Shown here: piece after piece, positions 41,541 to 49,354 of the stretch | How the letters are laid out: the number at the start of each line of letters is the position of its first letter | How positions within the stretch are numbered: the stretch's first letter is position 1 | Assembly: GCF_001746835.1 (NCBI RefSeq) | Contig: NZ_CP016094.1 | Location: 2,619,501 to 2,683,500 of the forward strand | Source: Lacunisphaera limnophila | GTDB taxonomy: Bacteria; Verrucomicrobiota; Verrucomicrobiia; Opitutales; Opitutaceae | Reading direction: 5' to 3' | DNA: 64,000 bases | Program-made: the position numbers and the translations under genes | The notes under the pieces: generated by a model | Seen by the model: only the letters and a program-made list of their open reading frames with translations | Told to the model about the DNA's origin: nothing | Databases searched by the model: none

Positions 41541-42224
41541 ATGGCTGACAAGAAAATCGAAAAAGCCCTCTACGGTCCCAGCACCACGGAAGTCGCGCTT
41601 GGCGCCGTGCTCGGTTTGGGCGCCGGCCTGCTGGCCGCGTGCGTATTTCTCGTGTTCAAGCCCGTCGCGCAGGTCCGCGAGGTGCCCAAGGAGCCCGTGC
41701 GGGGCACGGTCTATTACGTGCCGGGCGGGGATTCCAACGCCAAGAGCCGCCAGTGGACGGCCAAGCAGAAGCAGTTTCTCGCCGGGCAGACGGTCGAGGT
41801 GGTGGAGGACGAGCTCAACGCGTGGGCAGTCGGCGCCTTCGCCGCGGCCGCCCTGGAACCGGGCAAGCCCGGGGCCGCGCCCGCCGCCGACGGCGGCATC
41901 TTCCAGCCCGGCAAGCCCAATTTCAAAATTGCCGACGGCAAAATCCGGATCGGTTTCCCCTGCTTCATCAACTGGTACGGCCTGGGCCGGGAGGTCTTCG
42001 TCATCACCACCGGCAGCATCACGCGGACGGGCGATCGCTTCGGGTACGTGCCGGAAACCATCTACCTCGGGTCCTGCCCGATGCACCTGTTGCCGGCCGT
42101 GACCGGTCCGCTGGTTTCACACCTGCTGGGCAAGCAAAAGCTGCCCGATGAGCTGAAGTCGGCCTGGGCCAAGGTGGATGACGTGACCATCGAGGGCAAC
42201 AAGCTCAAGCTCGTCATCCAGTGA
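41541..42224 (+). CDS. Hypothetical membrane-anchored protein
   Basis: A 227-residue protein not recognised. One hydrophobic helix (about 17-40, TEVALGAVLGLGAGLLAACV then FLVFKP) anchors it near the N-terminus; the rest is predicted outside the membrane and contains a Pro/Ala/Gly linker (about 105-125). PNFKIADGKIRIGFPCFINW and FGYVPETIYLGSCPMHLLPA each carry a single cysteine. It is probably translated from the same transcript as the zinc-ribbon gene. murJ follows 77 bases downstream. Confidence 0.75.
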   Translation: MADKKIEKALYGPSTTEVALGAVLGLGAGLLAACVFLVFKPVAQVREVPKEPVRGTVYYVPGGDSNAKSRQWTAKQKQFLAGQTVEVVEDELNAWAVGAFAAAALEPGKPGAAPAADGGIFQPGKPNFKIADGKIRIGFPCFINWYGLGREVFVITTGSITRTGDRFGYVPETIYLGSCPMHLLPAVTGPLVSHLLGKQKLPDELKSAWAKVDDVTIEGNKLKLVIQ

Positions 42225-42301
42225 CCGTCCGTCGCCGAGCCTTTGGACGGCAGGCCCGCGCAGTCCGGTGGCAGGCGGGCGGGCGGCACGGCTGATCCAA
42301 C

Positions 42302-43891
42302 GTGTCGAAGAGTCTGAAAAACATCAGCGTCGTCGCCTTCGCCACCGTGGTGTCGCGCGTGTTGGGGCTGGTGCGGGAGATCTTCATCGCGGCGGCCTTC
42401 GGCACGAGCGCGCTGAACTCCGCGTTCGTGTCTGCCTTCACGCTGCCGAACCTCTTCCGGCGGCTGCTCGGCGAGGGCGCGTTGACCGCGGCCTTCGTGC
42501 CGACGCTCACGCAGGAGCTGGAGCACCGGCAGCGGGCCGCGGCCTTCGCGCTGGTGAGCAAGGTCACGAGCTGGCTGCTCGTCGTGACGGTGGCCGTGGT
42601 GGCCCTCGCGATGTTGGCCAGCACCCAGGCCGGTGGGCTGCTCCGCGTCCTGGGCGACCTCGGGCCGGCGGCGGCGACGGCGCGTCGTTTTCTGTTGGCG
42701 GCGGACCTGGCCGTGATCCTGTTCCCATACATGATTTTTGTCTGCCTGGCGGCGGCCTTCAGCGCGGCCTGCCAGGTGCTCGGCCGCTTCAGCGAGCCGG
42801 CCCTGTCCCCGGTGTGGCTGAACCTCGCGATCCTCGCCGCCCTCGGCCTGGGGGGCGTCTGGGCCTGGGGGGACACGGCGCGGATGCACCTGTTGTGTGC
42901 CGGCGTGCTGGTCGGCGGATTTTTCCAGATGGCGGTGCCCGCCGGCGTGCTCTGGCGCGAGGGCTGGCGGCCGGTCTTCGACCTGCGGGTCGACGACCGG
43001 GTGCGGGAGATCACCCGGCTGATGGGGCCGACCGTCATCGGTTCGGCGATCTACCTGATCAACATCGCGGTCTCACGGCTCATCGGGCTGTCGTTGAACG
43101 ACCAGGCCAACAGCGTGCTCAACCTGGCCACGCGGGTGATGGAGCTGCCGATCGGCGTGTTCACGATCGCGATCGCCACGGTGGTCTTCCCGCTGATCGC
43201 GCGGCACGCCGCCCGGGCCGACTGGGTGAGCTTGGGCGTGGATTACCACAAGGGCCTGCGGCTGGTGCTGCTGGTCAATATCCCGGCGGCGCTTGGTCTC
43301 GCGCTGCTCAGCGAGCCGGTCACGCGGTTGCTGTTCCAGCGGGGCGAGTTCACCGCCGGCGACACCGCGCTGATGACCCCGGTGCTGGCGGTGTATGCGT
43401 GCGGCCTGCCCTTCCTGTCGTTCACCACGGTGGCCCTGCGCGGGTTCTACGCGCTGAAGGACACGGTCACGCCGGTGCGGGCGGCGGGCCTGAGTTTCGT
43501 GGTGAACCTGGGGCTGAGCCTCCTGCTGATCCGTTGGTTCTCGACGGTCGGCCTGGCGTTGGCGGGCAACCTCGCCGTGCTGGTGCAGGCGTGGTACCTG
43601 CAGCGGCGGCTCGCGCTGCGGCTGCCTGGCCTGGGTTTCGGGCCCTTGCTGCCCAATCTCGGCAAGATCGTGGTCGCGAGCGTCCTGATGGGGGCGCTGG
43701 TGTGGGGCGGACAGCTCGCGGTGGCGGGTGCCGGTTTCGCCCCGCGGGTGCATGATCTCGTGGTCATCGCCGGCCTCATTCCGGTGGCGGCGGCGGCCTA
43801 TGGCGGGTTGCTCTGGCTGATGCGAATCGAGGGGCGGGAGGAGCTGGCCCGGATCATCGACAAGCTGCGCGGCAAGGCCGCCCGCGAGTGA
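42302..43891 (+). CDS. murJ: Lipid II flippase MurJ
   Basis: MurJ moves lipid II across the membrane for peptidoglycan synthesis. The 529-residue protein has about 14 hydrophobic helices and the family N-terminus (VVSRVLGLVREIFIAAAFGT, FTLPNLFRRLLGEGALTAAF) and the charged cavity motif RLLFQRGEFTAGDT. The start is a GTG preceded by GGCTGATCCAAC. Its stop overlaps the start of the following small GNAT gene. Confidence 0.96.
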   Translation: MSKSLKNISVVAFATVVSRVLGLVREIFIAAAFGTSALNSAFVSAFTLPNLFRRLLGEGALTAAFVPTLTQELEHRQRAAAFALVSKVTSWLLVVTVAVVALAMLASTQAGGLLRVLGDLGPAAATARRFLLAADLAVILFPYMIFVCLAAAFSAACQVLGRFSEPALSPVWLNLAILAALGLGGVWAWGDTARMHLLCAGVLVGGFFQMAVPAGVLWREGWRPVFDLRVDDRVREITRLMGPTVIGSAIYLINIAVSRLIGLSLNDQANSVLNLATRVMELPIGVFTIAIATVVFPLIARHAARADWVSLGVDYHKGLRLVLLVNIPAALGLALLSEPVTRLLFQRGEFTAGDTALMTPVLAVYACGLPFLSFTTVALRGFYALKDTVTPVRAAGLSFVVNLGLSLLLIRWFSTVGLALAGNLAVLVQAWYLQRRLALRLPGLGFGPLLPNLGKIVVASVLMGALVWGGQLAVAGAGFAPRVHDLVVIAGLIPVAAAAYGGLLWLMRIEGREELARIIDKLRGKAARE

Positions 43892-44178
43892 TGGCTGACC
43901 CGGTGCCAGTCCAGCACAACGTCGGGGCGAGTCGCTACGAGGCGGCCGTGGAGGGATTTTTGTCCGTGTGCGAATATGAGCGGGACGGAGAGCGGCTGGT
44001 TTTCACCCACACGCTCGTGCCCCCGGAACTGCGGGGCCGGGGGATCGCGGAACAGTTGGTGCGGACCGCCCTGGCGGACGCACGGGCGGCGGGGCGCCGG
44101 GTGGTGCCGGCCTGTTCGTATGTCGCCCGGTTCATCGAGCGGCACCGGGAATTCCAGGATCTGGTGGATCGGGACTGA
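43891..44178 (+). CDS. YjdJ-type small GNAT protein
   Basis: A 95-residue stand-alone acetyltransferase fold of the COG2388 type. It shows VFTHTLVPPELRGRGIAEQL (acetyl-CoA loop RGRG) and VPACSYVARFIERHREFQDL, the hallmark end of this group. The physiological substrate is unknown. The ATG overlaps the murJ stop by one base (TGATG), so translation is probably coupled; a GTG one codon upstream is an alternative. Confidence 0.88.
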   Translation: MADPVPVQHNVGASRYEAAVEGFLSVCEYERDGERLVFTHTLVPPELRGRGIAEQLVRTALADARAAGRRVVPACSYVARFIERHREFQDLVDRD

Positions 44179-44193
44179 GGGAATCACGCGGCG

Positions 44194-44268
44194 CGGGTGG
44201 TACCGGGCCTCCGGACCGGTTTGATTGTCGCACGTTCGAGCAACCCGTCCGGAGGCCGGGTTCCACCC
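44194..44268. repeat. Long palindromic repeat (CCTCCGGACCGG family), copy 1
   Basis: GGGTGGTACCGGGCCTCCGG at the left and CCGGAGGCCGGGTTCCACCC at the right form a stem of about 20 bp with few mismatches. The right part recurs at 60912-60966. Confidence 0.85.
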
Positions 44269-44290
44269 TTCGACATTCTCCCGGTTCAGC

Positions 44291-45019
44291 TCAGCTGACC
44301 GGGGTCAGGGCCGTGACGCGATCGAGCATGGCTTGCAGGACCAGGTGGGCGGCGCTGGCGGGCGGAATATGGGCGGTGTTGATCACGAGGTCGTAGGCGT
44401 GCGGGTCGTTGATGTCCTGGTCGAAGTTCGTCCGCACATGACGGGCGCGGGCCTGGTCGTTGTCCTGGATGAAATTCGCGGCCATTTCCCGGCCGGCGGC
44501 CTGCATGGCTTGGGCGCGGCGGATGCGGGTTTCCAGCGGCGCGATGAGCCGCACATGGATCCCGCCCGGGAGATCCCGGGTGATGAGATGAGCGGCGCGG
44601 CCCGAGAGGATGACGCGGCCGAGCTGGGCGAACTTGTGGATGGCTTCGGCCACGCGGTGTTCCAGTTCCCACAGCGGGGGGTGCAGGCCCACGATTTCGC
44701 CGATGAGGCCCTTGATCTCGGGGAGGCGGTCCTCCGGGAGGAACTCGGCGAGGTTTTCCGGCAGGTGGTGGTGGCTGAGGGCCTGGTGGATGAGATCCTT
44801 GTCGAGGAACATCCAGCTCCGGCCTTCCTCACCCAGTTGGGTGTTGAGGAGTGGCGCCAGGTGCTGGCCGAGGGTGGTGGCGCCGGCGCAGGTCTCGCGC
44901 GAGAGGGTCACAAACGGCGCGGGCGGCTGCCCGGGGTGCGTGGCGAAGGGCGAGCGGGAGGGCGTGAGGCGGGCGCGCAGGATGGTCAGCCCGTGATGCA
45001 GGTAGGGATGCGTTGTCAT
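44291..45019 (-). CDS. Cytidylate kinase-like family protein
   Basis: A 242-residue protein of the cytidylate-kinase-like family. The P-loop region reads VTLSRETCAGATTLGQHLAP, without the canonical GxGK[ST] lysine; this is usual in the family, whose members start with SRExGSGG. FLDKDLIHQ, GRVILSGRAAHLITRD and the Arg-rich VRLIAPLETRIRRAQAMQ match the expected NMP-binding and lid regions. Enzyme activity on CMP is not established. It reads toward the repeat at 44194-44268. Confidence 0.85.
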   Translation of the reverse strand: MTTHPYLHHGLTILRARLTPSRSPFATHPGQPPAPFVTLSRETCAGATTLGQHLAPLLNTQLGEEGRSWMFLDKDLIHQALSHHHLPENLAEFLPEDRLPEIKGLIGEIVGLHPPLWELEHRVAEAIHKFAQLGRVILSGRAAHLITRDLPGGIHVRLIAPLETRIRRAQAMQAAGREMAANFIQDNDQARARHVRTNFDQDINDPHAYDLVINTAHIPPASAAHLVLQAMLDRVTALTPVS

Positions 45020-45169
45020 GGCGATGGGGGGTTGGGGGTAAGAACAAGTTGGCCTGACGGGTGCCCGGGGAACCGGGTTCCCTCACTGGGAAGCATACGC
45101 CTGGGACCGCCGGGGCGCCACGGGAATTCCTGCGCATGGGTTGCGGTTCGCGGTATGCGGGGGCCGCGA

Positions 45170-45195
45170 GGCGTGATTGGGGAATCGCGCTCTAC
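45170..45195 (-). repeat. GTAG-headed REP element
   Basis: On the minus strand it reads GTAG, then AGCGCGATTCCCCAATCACG and CC: an imperfect stem like that at 24643. Confidence 0.75.
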
Positions 45196-45216
45196 AACAA
45201 GGCATCAAGCGGGTTG

Positions 45217-45326
45217 GCCGCGAAAAGGCGCAAAAAGGGTTTGGTCCGGCTAGCCCCGATCTTCCGCGCGCCTATAGGCGCCTTGAGAGCTGCACTCGCG
45301 GCCGGGTATTTGTGCCTTTTTGCGGC
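45217..45326 (-). repeat. ~110-bp structured dispersed element, copy 2 (inverted)
   Basis: On the minus strand it begins GCCGCAAAAAGGCACAAA and ends with the complement of GCCGCGAAAAGGCGCAAAAA. The central palindrome is GCGCCTATAGGCGC (45268-45281), differing from copy 1 by a paired A-T to C-G change, and is followed, as there, by GCGGAAGAT. Confidence 0.85.
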
Positions 45327-45353
45327 AATCCTCCGGGGCTTGGTATTGGCGGA

Positions 45354-45376
45354 CCGGGGTGAGCGACCCCGGCTAC
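45354..45376 (-). repeat. GTAG-headed REP element
   Basis: On the minus strand GTAG, then CCGGGGT/ACCCCGG around CGCTC. Confidence 0.75.
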
Positions 45377-45427
45377 AGGATTCCGAAAGGGCTCCGGGTC
45401 GGGGGTGAACGGCTGGATCCGGCCAAC

Positions 45428-45459
45428 AAAAAACCCGTCACGGCGAACCGGGACGGGTT
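45428..45459 (-). terminator. Intrinsic terminator of rpmB
   Basis: On the minus strand AACCCGTC (45459-45452 complement) pairs with GACGGGTT and runs into a T-tract (complement of the A-run at 45428-45433). Confidence 0.85.
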
Positions 45460-45479
45460 GGAAAGGGACGGGGAGGGAC

Positions 45480-45710
45480 TCAGGCCTTCTGGACGAGGCC
45501 GGCCTTGATGGCCTTGACCGAGACCCACATGCGCTTGGTGCCGCCGTTGGGGAGCTTGACCTTGATCCACTGCAGGTTCGGGCGGAACTTGCGGGTCGTC
45601 ATGCTGGTGACGTGCGTGCCGATGCCGCCGCTCTTCTTGGACTGACCCTTGCGGTTGATGATTTTGCCCATCGTGGGGCGTTTACCGGTGATTGCGCAAA
45701 TTCGTGCCAT
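45480..45710 (-). CDS. rpmB: 50S ribosomal protein L28
   Basis: A 76-residue basic protein starting MARICAITGKRPTMGKIINR, the L28 signature, with TRKFRPNLQWIKVKLPNGGT and the conserved end VSVKAIKAGLVQKA. Only one cysteine is present, so it is not a zinc-binding type. It has its own terminator and is not in an operon with rpmG here. Confidence 0.97.
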   Translation of the reverse strand: MARICAITGKRPTMGKIINRKGQSKKSGGIGTHVTSMTTRKFRPNLQWIKVKLPNGGTKRMWVSVKAIKAGLVQKA

Positions 45711-45795
45711 GGTGTTTCTTGAGTTAAAGGGTCAGGAGTAAAGGACGGGCTTTCCCCTTAGCAAGGGTAAATTCGGTTTCCGGCCCGCGAAGTCG

Positions 45796-46782
45796 TTATT
45801 TTCGTAAAGCGTAGAGGGCCTGAAACTTCTGGCCCATGTTGGCGGGGTGCAGCAGTTGCATGACCATGCGTTTCCGGAGACTGAAACTGCCGGCCTCGGC
45901 TGCGGTGATCGCAGCGAGGGCCTTGGCGGCGTGATGCATGAAGAATGCCTCCTGGGAATCGACCCGGGATTCGCCGAAACCGGCGCGGACGAGGCCGTCC
46001 TCCAGCCAGTCCCAGCAAATATGGCCCGTGAGGTCCTGTTTGCCCGGGCGGGCGTAGATATCGTTGCCCATTTTCTGCCGGTGGTAGGTGCGGATGGTGC
46101 CGGAGGGGATGTGCTCGGCCAGTTCCTGCCAGAACTTGCCGTAGTCGAAGGCGAGGAAAAGGCCGCTCCATTTCTGGCCGATGATGCGCTCCAGCAGGGG
46201 CACGGTGCGCAGGGGGAGGTCGATGTAGTAGTTTTCCCGGTTCGGGGGCGGCAGGCGGTCGCCGAACGCGGCGAGTTCGGGCGTGAACTCCGGCAGCTCG
46301 ACCTCGCGCAGGTGGCGGCCGTGGAGGACCACGCCCAGCTCGCGCCAGCGGCCCTCGCGGCAGACGACCCGGTGAAAGGGCTGGGCGTCGAACAGCTCGT
46401 TGGAAAATACCACGGCGCGCTCCGGCAGGGTGAAGGGCTGGCCGAGGGAGATGGTGCGGTAGGAGCGGAAGGGGTGGGGCAGGTCGCGGAGGATGCCGCC
46501 GCCGGGCTCGGCGCCGATCTCCACGAAGTCGAATTCCGCCGGCGTGGCGGGCTCGAGCAGGCGGACCGTCGCAGCCAAGACCAGTTCGCCGAAGACCGGG
46601 TTGAAGGAGGTGGCGGTGAAGAAGTCCGCCTTGTTGTCCCGGCCGACGCGTTTGAAATCCCGCGTATAGTAGCCCGCCGTCGGATGATACATCGCCAGCT
46701 CCATGTAACGGGCGAAGGACACGCCCGTGAGCGCCCCCGGTTCGGTGGAGAAGATTTCAAAAAAATCTGACGAGGAAGCCAT
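45796..46782 (-). CDS. MidA/NDUFAF7-like SAM-dependent methyltransferase
   Basis: A 328-residue protein of the COG1565 family, whose mitochondrial member methylates an arginine of complex I. The N-terminal FARYMELAMYHPTAGYYTRD and the SAM-binding FDFVEIGAEPGGGILRDL are clear, and VVFSNELFDAQPFHRVVCRE with LFLAFDYGKFWQEL follow. The bacterial substrate is not known. The ATG at 46782 lies 34 bases from the start of the divergent protease gene, so both share a very short promoter region. Confidence 0.88.
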   Translation of the reverse strand: MASSSDFFEIFSTEPGALTGVSFARYMELAMYHPTAGYYTRDFKRVGRDNKADFFTATSFNPVFGELVLAATVRLLEPATPAEFDFVEIGAEPGGGILRDLPHPFRSYRTISLGQPFTLPERAVVFSNELFDAQPFHRVVCREGRWRELGVVLHGRHLREVELPEFTPELAAFGDRLPPPNRENYYIDLPLRTVPLLERIIGQKWSGLFLAFDYGKFWQELAEHIPSGTIRTYHRQKMGNDIYARPGKQDLTGHICWDWLEDGLVRAGFGESRVDSQEAFFMHHAAKALAAITAAEAGSFSLRKRMVMQLLHPANMGQKFQALYALRK

Positions 46783-46816
46783 TTGCCAAGGGAAGCATTT
46801 GTGCCCAGTGAAAGCC

Positions 46817-48127
46817 ATGACTTTCCGGCCGGCGACCTTCCGCGGGTCGGAAACACCCTCCCTTCCCTTGTCCCCGCTCCTCCGCCGCTCCCTCCTCGTA
46901 CTCCTCGCTGCCGGCGCCGGCTTCGGCCTGGCCCAGCTGGTCGGGCGGCAGGCCGGGGCCCCGAGCTGGTGGCCGGACCGCGAGCGCGATCGGCAGGTGC
47001 GCTATTTCAAGGAAGTCCTGCAGCTGGTGAAGGAAAACTATGTCGGGGACGCGCCGGCCGATTACGCCAGCCTGACCCGCGCCGCGCTGGACGGCATGGT
47101 GGGTCAGCTGGACCCGCATTCCGCCTTCCTGCCGGCCGAGGAATACCGCGAGACCGAGGACGAACTGGCCAACGCTTTCACGGGGGTGGGTATCCAGGTC
47201 GAGCAACGGGACGCGCACATCGTGATCATCGCGGCCATCCCCGGCACCCCGGCCGACCGGGCGGGGCTGCAGCGGGGCGACCGGCTGGTGAAGATCGACC
47301 AGCAGCCGCTCGTGAACCCGACCCTCGAGAGCACGGTCAGCCTCGTGCGGGGCGAGCCGGGCTCGCTCGTCACCCTCACGGTGTTCCGCCCCGCCCAGAA
47401 CCGGCACATCGACTACCCGGTCCGGCGCGAGCGCATCCGGCTGGAGAGCGTGCGGCTGGCGGCGGTGCGGCCGGGCGGCATCGGTTACCTGCAGATCACC
47501 CAGTTCAGCGAGCGCACGGGCCGGGAATTCCGGACGGCGCTGGCGGGGCTCGAGCAAACGGGCATCCGGGCGCTGGTCATCGACCTGCGGGACAATCCCG
47601 GCGGCCTGCTGGATGCGGCCATCGACGTGTGCAGCGAGTTTTTCGATCAGGATGAACTCGTGGTCTACACCCAGGGCCGGGATGTGGACTCGCGGGAGAA
47701 TTTTTATGCGGACAACGGCCATCCGCGCCGCACCTATCCGATCGCGATCCTGGTCAACGGCGGCAGCGCCAGTGCGGCGGAGATCGTGGCCGGGGCGATG
47801 CGCGACACGCGACGGGCGGTGATCGTCGGGGAGAAGACCTTCGGCAAGGGCTCGGTCCAGAGTGTGATCGAGCTCGATCAGGGCGAAGGGTTGCGGCTCA
47901 CGACGGCGCGGTATTACACCCCGAGCGGCGTCACGATCCACGAGCAGGGCATCATGCCGCACGTGGAGCTGGAGGTGAGCGTGGAGGACGAGTCGCGGAT
48001 CCGGCTGCAGCAGCTGCGGCCCGACCTCGCCGCCTCGCCCGAGGAGGATTTCAAACCCATCGGGGATGTCCAGCTGGCCGCCGCCGAGGAAGTGCTGGCT
48101 GGCGTGCTGGCCGCGGGAGGGAAATGA
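46817..48127 (+). CDS. S41-family C-terminal processing protease
   Basis: A 436-residue periplasmic or membrane-tethered serine protease. A hydrophobic segment (about 19-41, LLRRSLLVLLAAGAGFGLAQ) is followed by the N-terminal helical domain, a PDZ domain (about 112-195, with GVGIQVEQRDAHIVI) and the catalytic core with VNGGSASAAEIVAGAM (nucleophile Ser) and VGEKTFGKGSVQSV (general base Lys). These proteases process the C-termini of secreted proteins. The ATG at 46817 is chosen because the upstream in-frame extension overlaps the divergent gene. Confidence 0.94.
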   Translation: MTFRPATFRGSETPSLPLSPLLRRSLLVLLAAGAGFGLAQLVGRQAGAPSWWPDRERDRQVRYFKEVLQLVKENYVGDAPADYASLTRAALDGMVGQLDPHSAFLPAEEYRETEDELANAFTGVGIQVEQRDAHIVIIAAIPGTPADRAGLQRGDRLVKIDQQPLVNPTLESTVSLVRGEPGSLVTLTVFRPAQNRHIDYPVRRERIRLESVRLAAVRPGGIGYLQITQFSERTGREFRTALAGLEQTGIRALVIDLRDNPGGLLDAAIDVCSEFFDQDELVVYTQGRDVDSRENFYADNGHPRRTYPIAILVNGGSASAAEIVAGAMRDTRRAVIVGEKTFGKGSVQSVIELDQGEGLRLTTARYYTPSGVTIHEQGIMPHVELEVSVEDESRIRLQQLRPDLAASPEEDFKPIGDVQLAAAEEVLAGVLAAGGK

Positions 48128-48151
48128 TGAGGCCGGGCGAATTGATTTATT

Positions 48152-48228
48152 GGAGGCGGGGTGCCCTCACCCGGCATGGCTTTCGCTCCGGGCTTGATAT
48201 CCTTCGGGGTGGGGGCACCCCGCCTCCA
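48152..48228. repeat. Inverted repeat GGAGGCGGGGTGCC
   Basis: GGAGGCGGGGTGCCCTCACC at the left pairs with GGTGGGGGCACCCCGCCTCC at the right. The right half also appears inside uvrA at 54691-54715. It fills the spacer before tsaD. Confidence 0.87.
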
Positions 48229-48242
48229 TCGACCGAAATCTC

Positions 48243-49280
48243 ATGATCCTCGCGCTTGAAAGTTCCTGTGATGAGACGGCGGTGGCGGTCTTTGACCCGA
48301 CGGTCGGTCTGACGGGCGAGTGGGTGCACAGCCAGATCGCGTTGCACGAGGCTTACGGTGGCGTGGTGCCCGACCTGGCCAGCCGGGAGCATCTGGCTCA
48401 TTTCGGTCCGTTGCTGCAGCGGGCGCTCGCCACGGTGCCGCCGGAGCAGGTGACGCGGATCGTGGTGACGCAGGGGCCGGGCCTGGCGGCCTGCCTCGCG
48501 ATGGGCCTCGCCGCGGCGAAGAGCCTGGCGCTGGCGTGGCGCGTGCCGGTGGCGGGCGTGAATCACCTGCGGGCGCACGCCTTTTCGCCCTTCATCGGGT
48601 TGCACGCGGCGAACCCGGCCGCCTTCGATGACGAGTTGGCGAAGTTGCTGCCGCACCTCGGGCTGCTGGTGTCGGGAGGGAACACGGCGCTCTTCACCAT
48701 CGACGAGACCCGGCGCATCACGCTGCTGGCCTCGACGATGGATGATGCCGCCGGCGAGGCGCTCGACAAGGGCGCCAAGCTGATGGGGCTGGGTTATCCC
48801 GGCGGGCCGCAGGTGGAGAAACTGGCGGCGGCGGGACGGACGGATGCGTTTCAATTTCCCAAGGCGGTGGCGCAGCGCTCCACGTTGGAATTCAGTTTCT
48901 CGGGGTTGAAGACGAGTCTGCGGTATCAGCTGGAGAAAATGCCGGCGGCGGAGATTGAGAGCCGGAAGGCGGATCTGTGTGCGAGTTACCAGGCGGCGGT
49001 GTTCGAGGCGTTGGTGCGCAAGGCGCGGCTGGCGCTCGAGCGGGGGGCTTATCGTTCCTTCGGTCTGTCGGGCGGCGTGGCAAACAACCGCACGCTGCAG
49101 GGGTTGCTGGAGCAGGTGGCCCAGGCGCAGAATGTGCCGTTCCTGCGGGCCCAGGCGAAGCACACCGGCGACAATGCCGGCATGATCGCCTTCGCGGCGT
49201 GGGCGGAACGCGAGGCGGGCGGCGTGGACGAGTCCGGGCTGGAGCTGGAAATCGCGCCAAGCCTGCCGCTGGCGAAGTAG
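48243..49280 (+). CDS. tsaD: tRNA N6-threonylcarbamoyladenosine transferase TsaD
   Basis: TsaD transfers the threonylcarbamoyl group to A37 of ANN-decoding tRNAs. The 345-residue ASKHA-fold protein begins MILALESSCDETAVAVFDP, has the metal-binding histidines in NHLRAHAFSP, LLVSGGNTALFTID, and the C-terminal SGGVANNRTLQGLLEQ and HTGDNAGMIAFAAW. The TAG stop is formed by a REP element head (GTAG at 49277). Confidence 0.97.
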   Translation: MILALESSCDETAVAVFDPTVGLTGEWVHSQIALHEAYGGVVPDLASREHLAHFGPLLQRALATVPPEQVTRIVVTQGPGLAACLAMGLAAAKSLALAWRVPVAGVNHLRAHAFSPFIGLHAANPAAFDDELAKLLPHLGLLVSGGNTALFTIDETRRITLLASTMDDAAGEALDKGAKLMGLGYPGGPQVEKLAAAGRTDAFQFPKAVAQRSTLEFSFSGLKTSLRYQLEKMPAAEIESRKADLCASYQAAVFEALVRKARLALERGAYRSFGLSGGVANNRTLQGLLEQVAQAQNVPFLRAQAKHTGDNAGMIAFAAWAEREAGGVDESGLELEIAPSLPLAK

Positions 49281-49299
49281 GGCCGGTCTTTGACCGGCC
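49277..49299 (+). repeat. GTAG-headed REP element overlapping the tsaD stop
   Basis: GTAG followed by GGCCGGTC/GACCGGCC around TTT. Its TAG is the stop codon of tsaD. The element at 59497 is identical over these 23 bases. Confidence 0.88.
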
Positions 49300-49354
49300 T
49301 GGAGGGAGGCGAGGGTGGGGCCAGTCGGTGACCCTGCCCGCCTGGCCAAACCGG

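Larger units (their letters stand above)
45020..45427. other. Repeat-filled intergenic region upstream of the cytidylate-kinase-like gene
   Basis: No gene is supported. It holds two REP-like palindromes (45170-45195 and 45354-45376) flanking the second copy of the ~110-bp element (45217-45326), the same modular layout as at 27142-27378. Confidence 0.8.

Noticed and set aside
40227-42086. A 619-residue fusion of the polyprenyl synthase with an upstream domain
   Set aside because: The extra N-terminal part is the antisense shadow of the divergent fmdB-type and membrane-protein genes; the synthase family start is at 41150.
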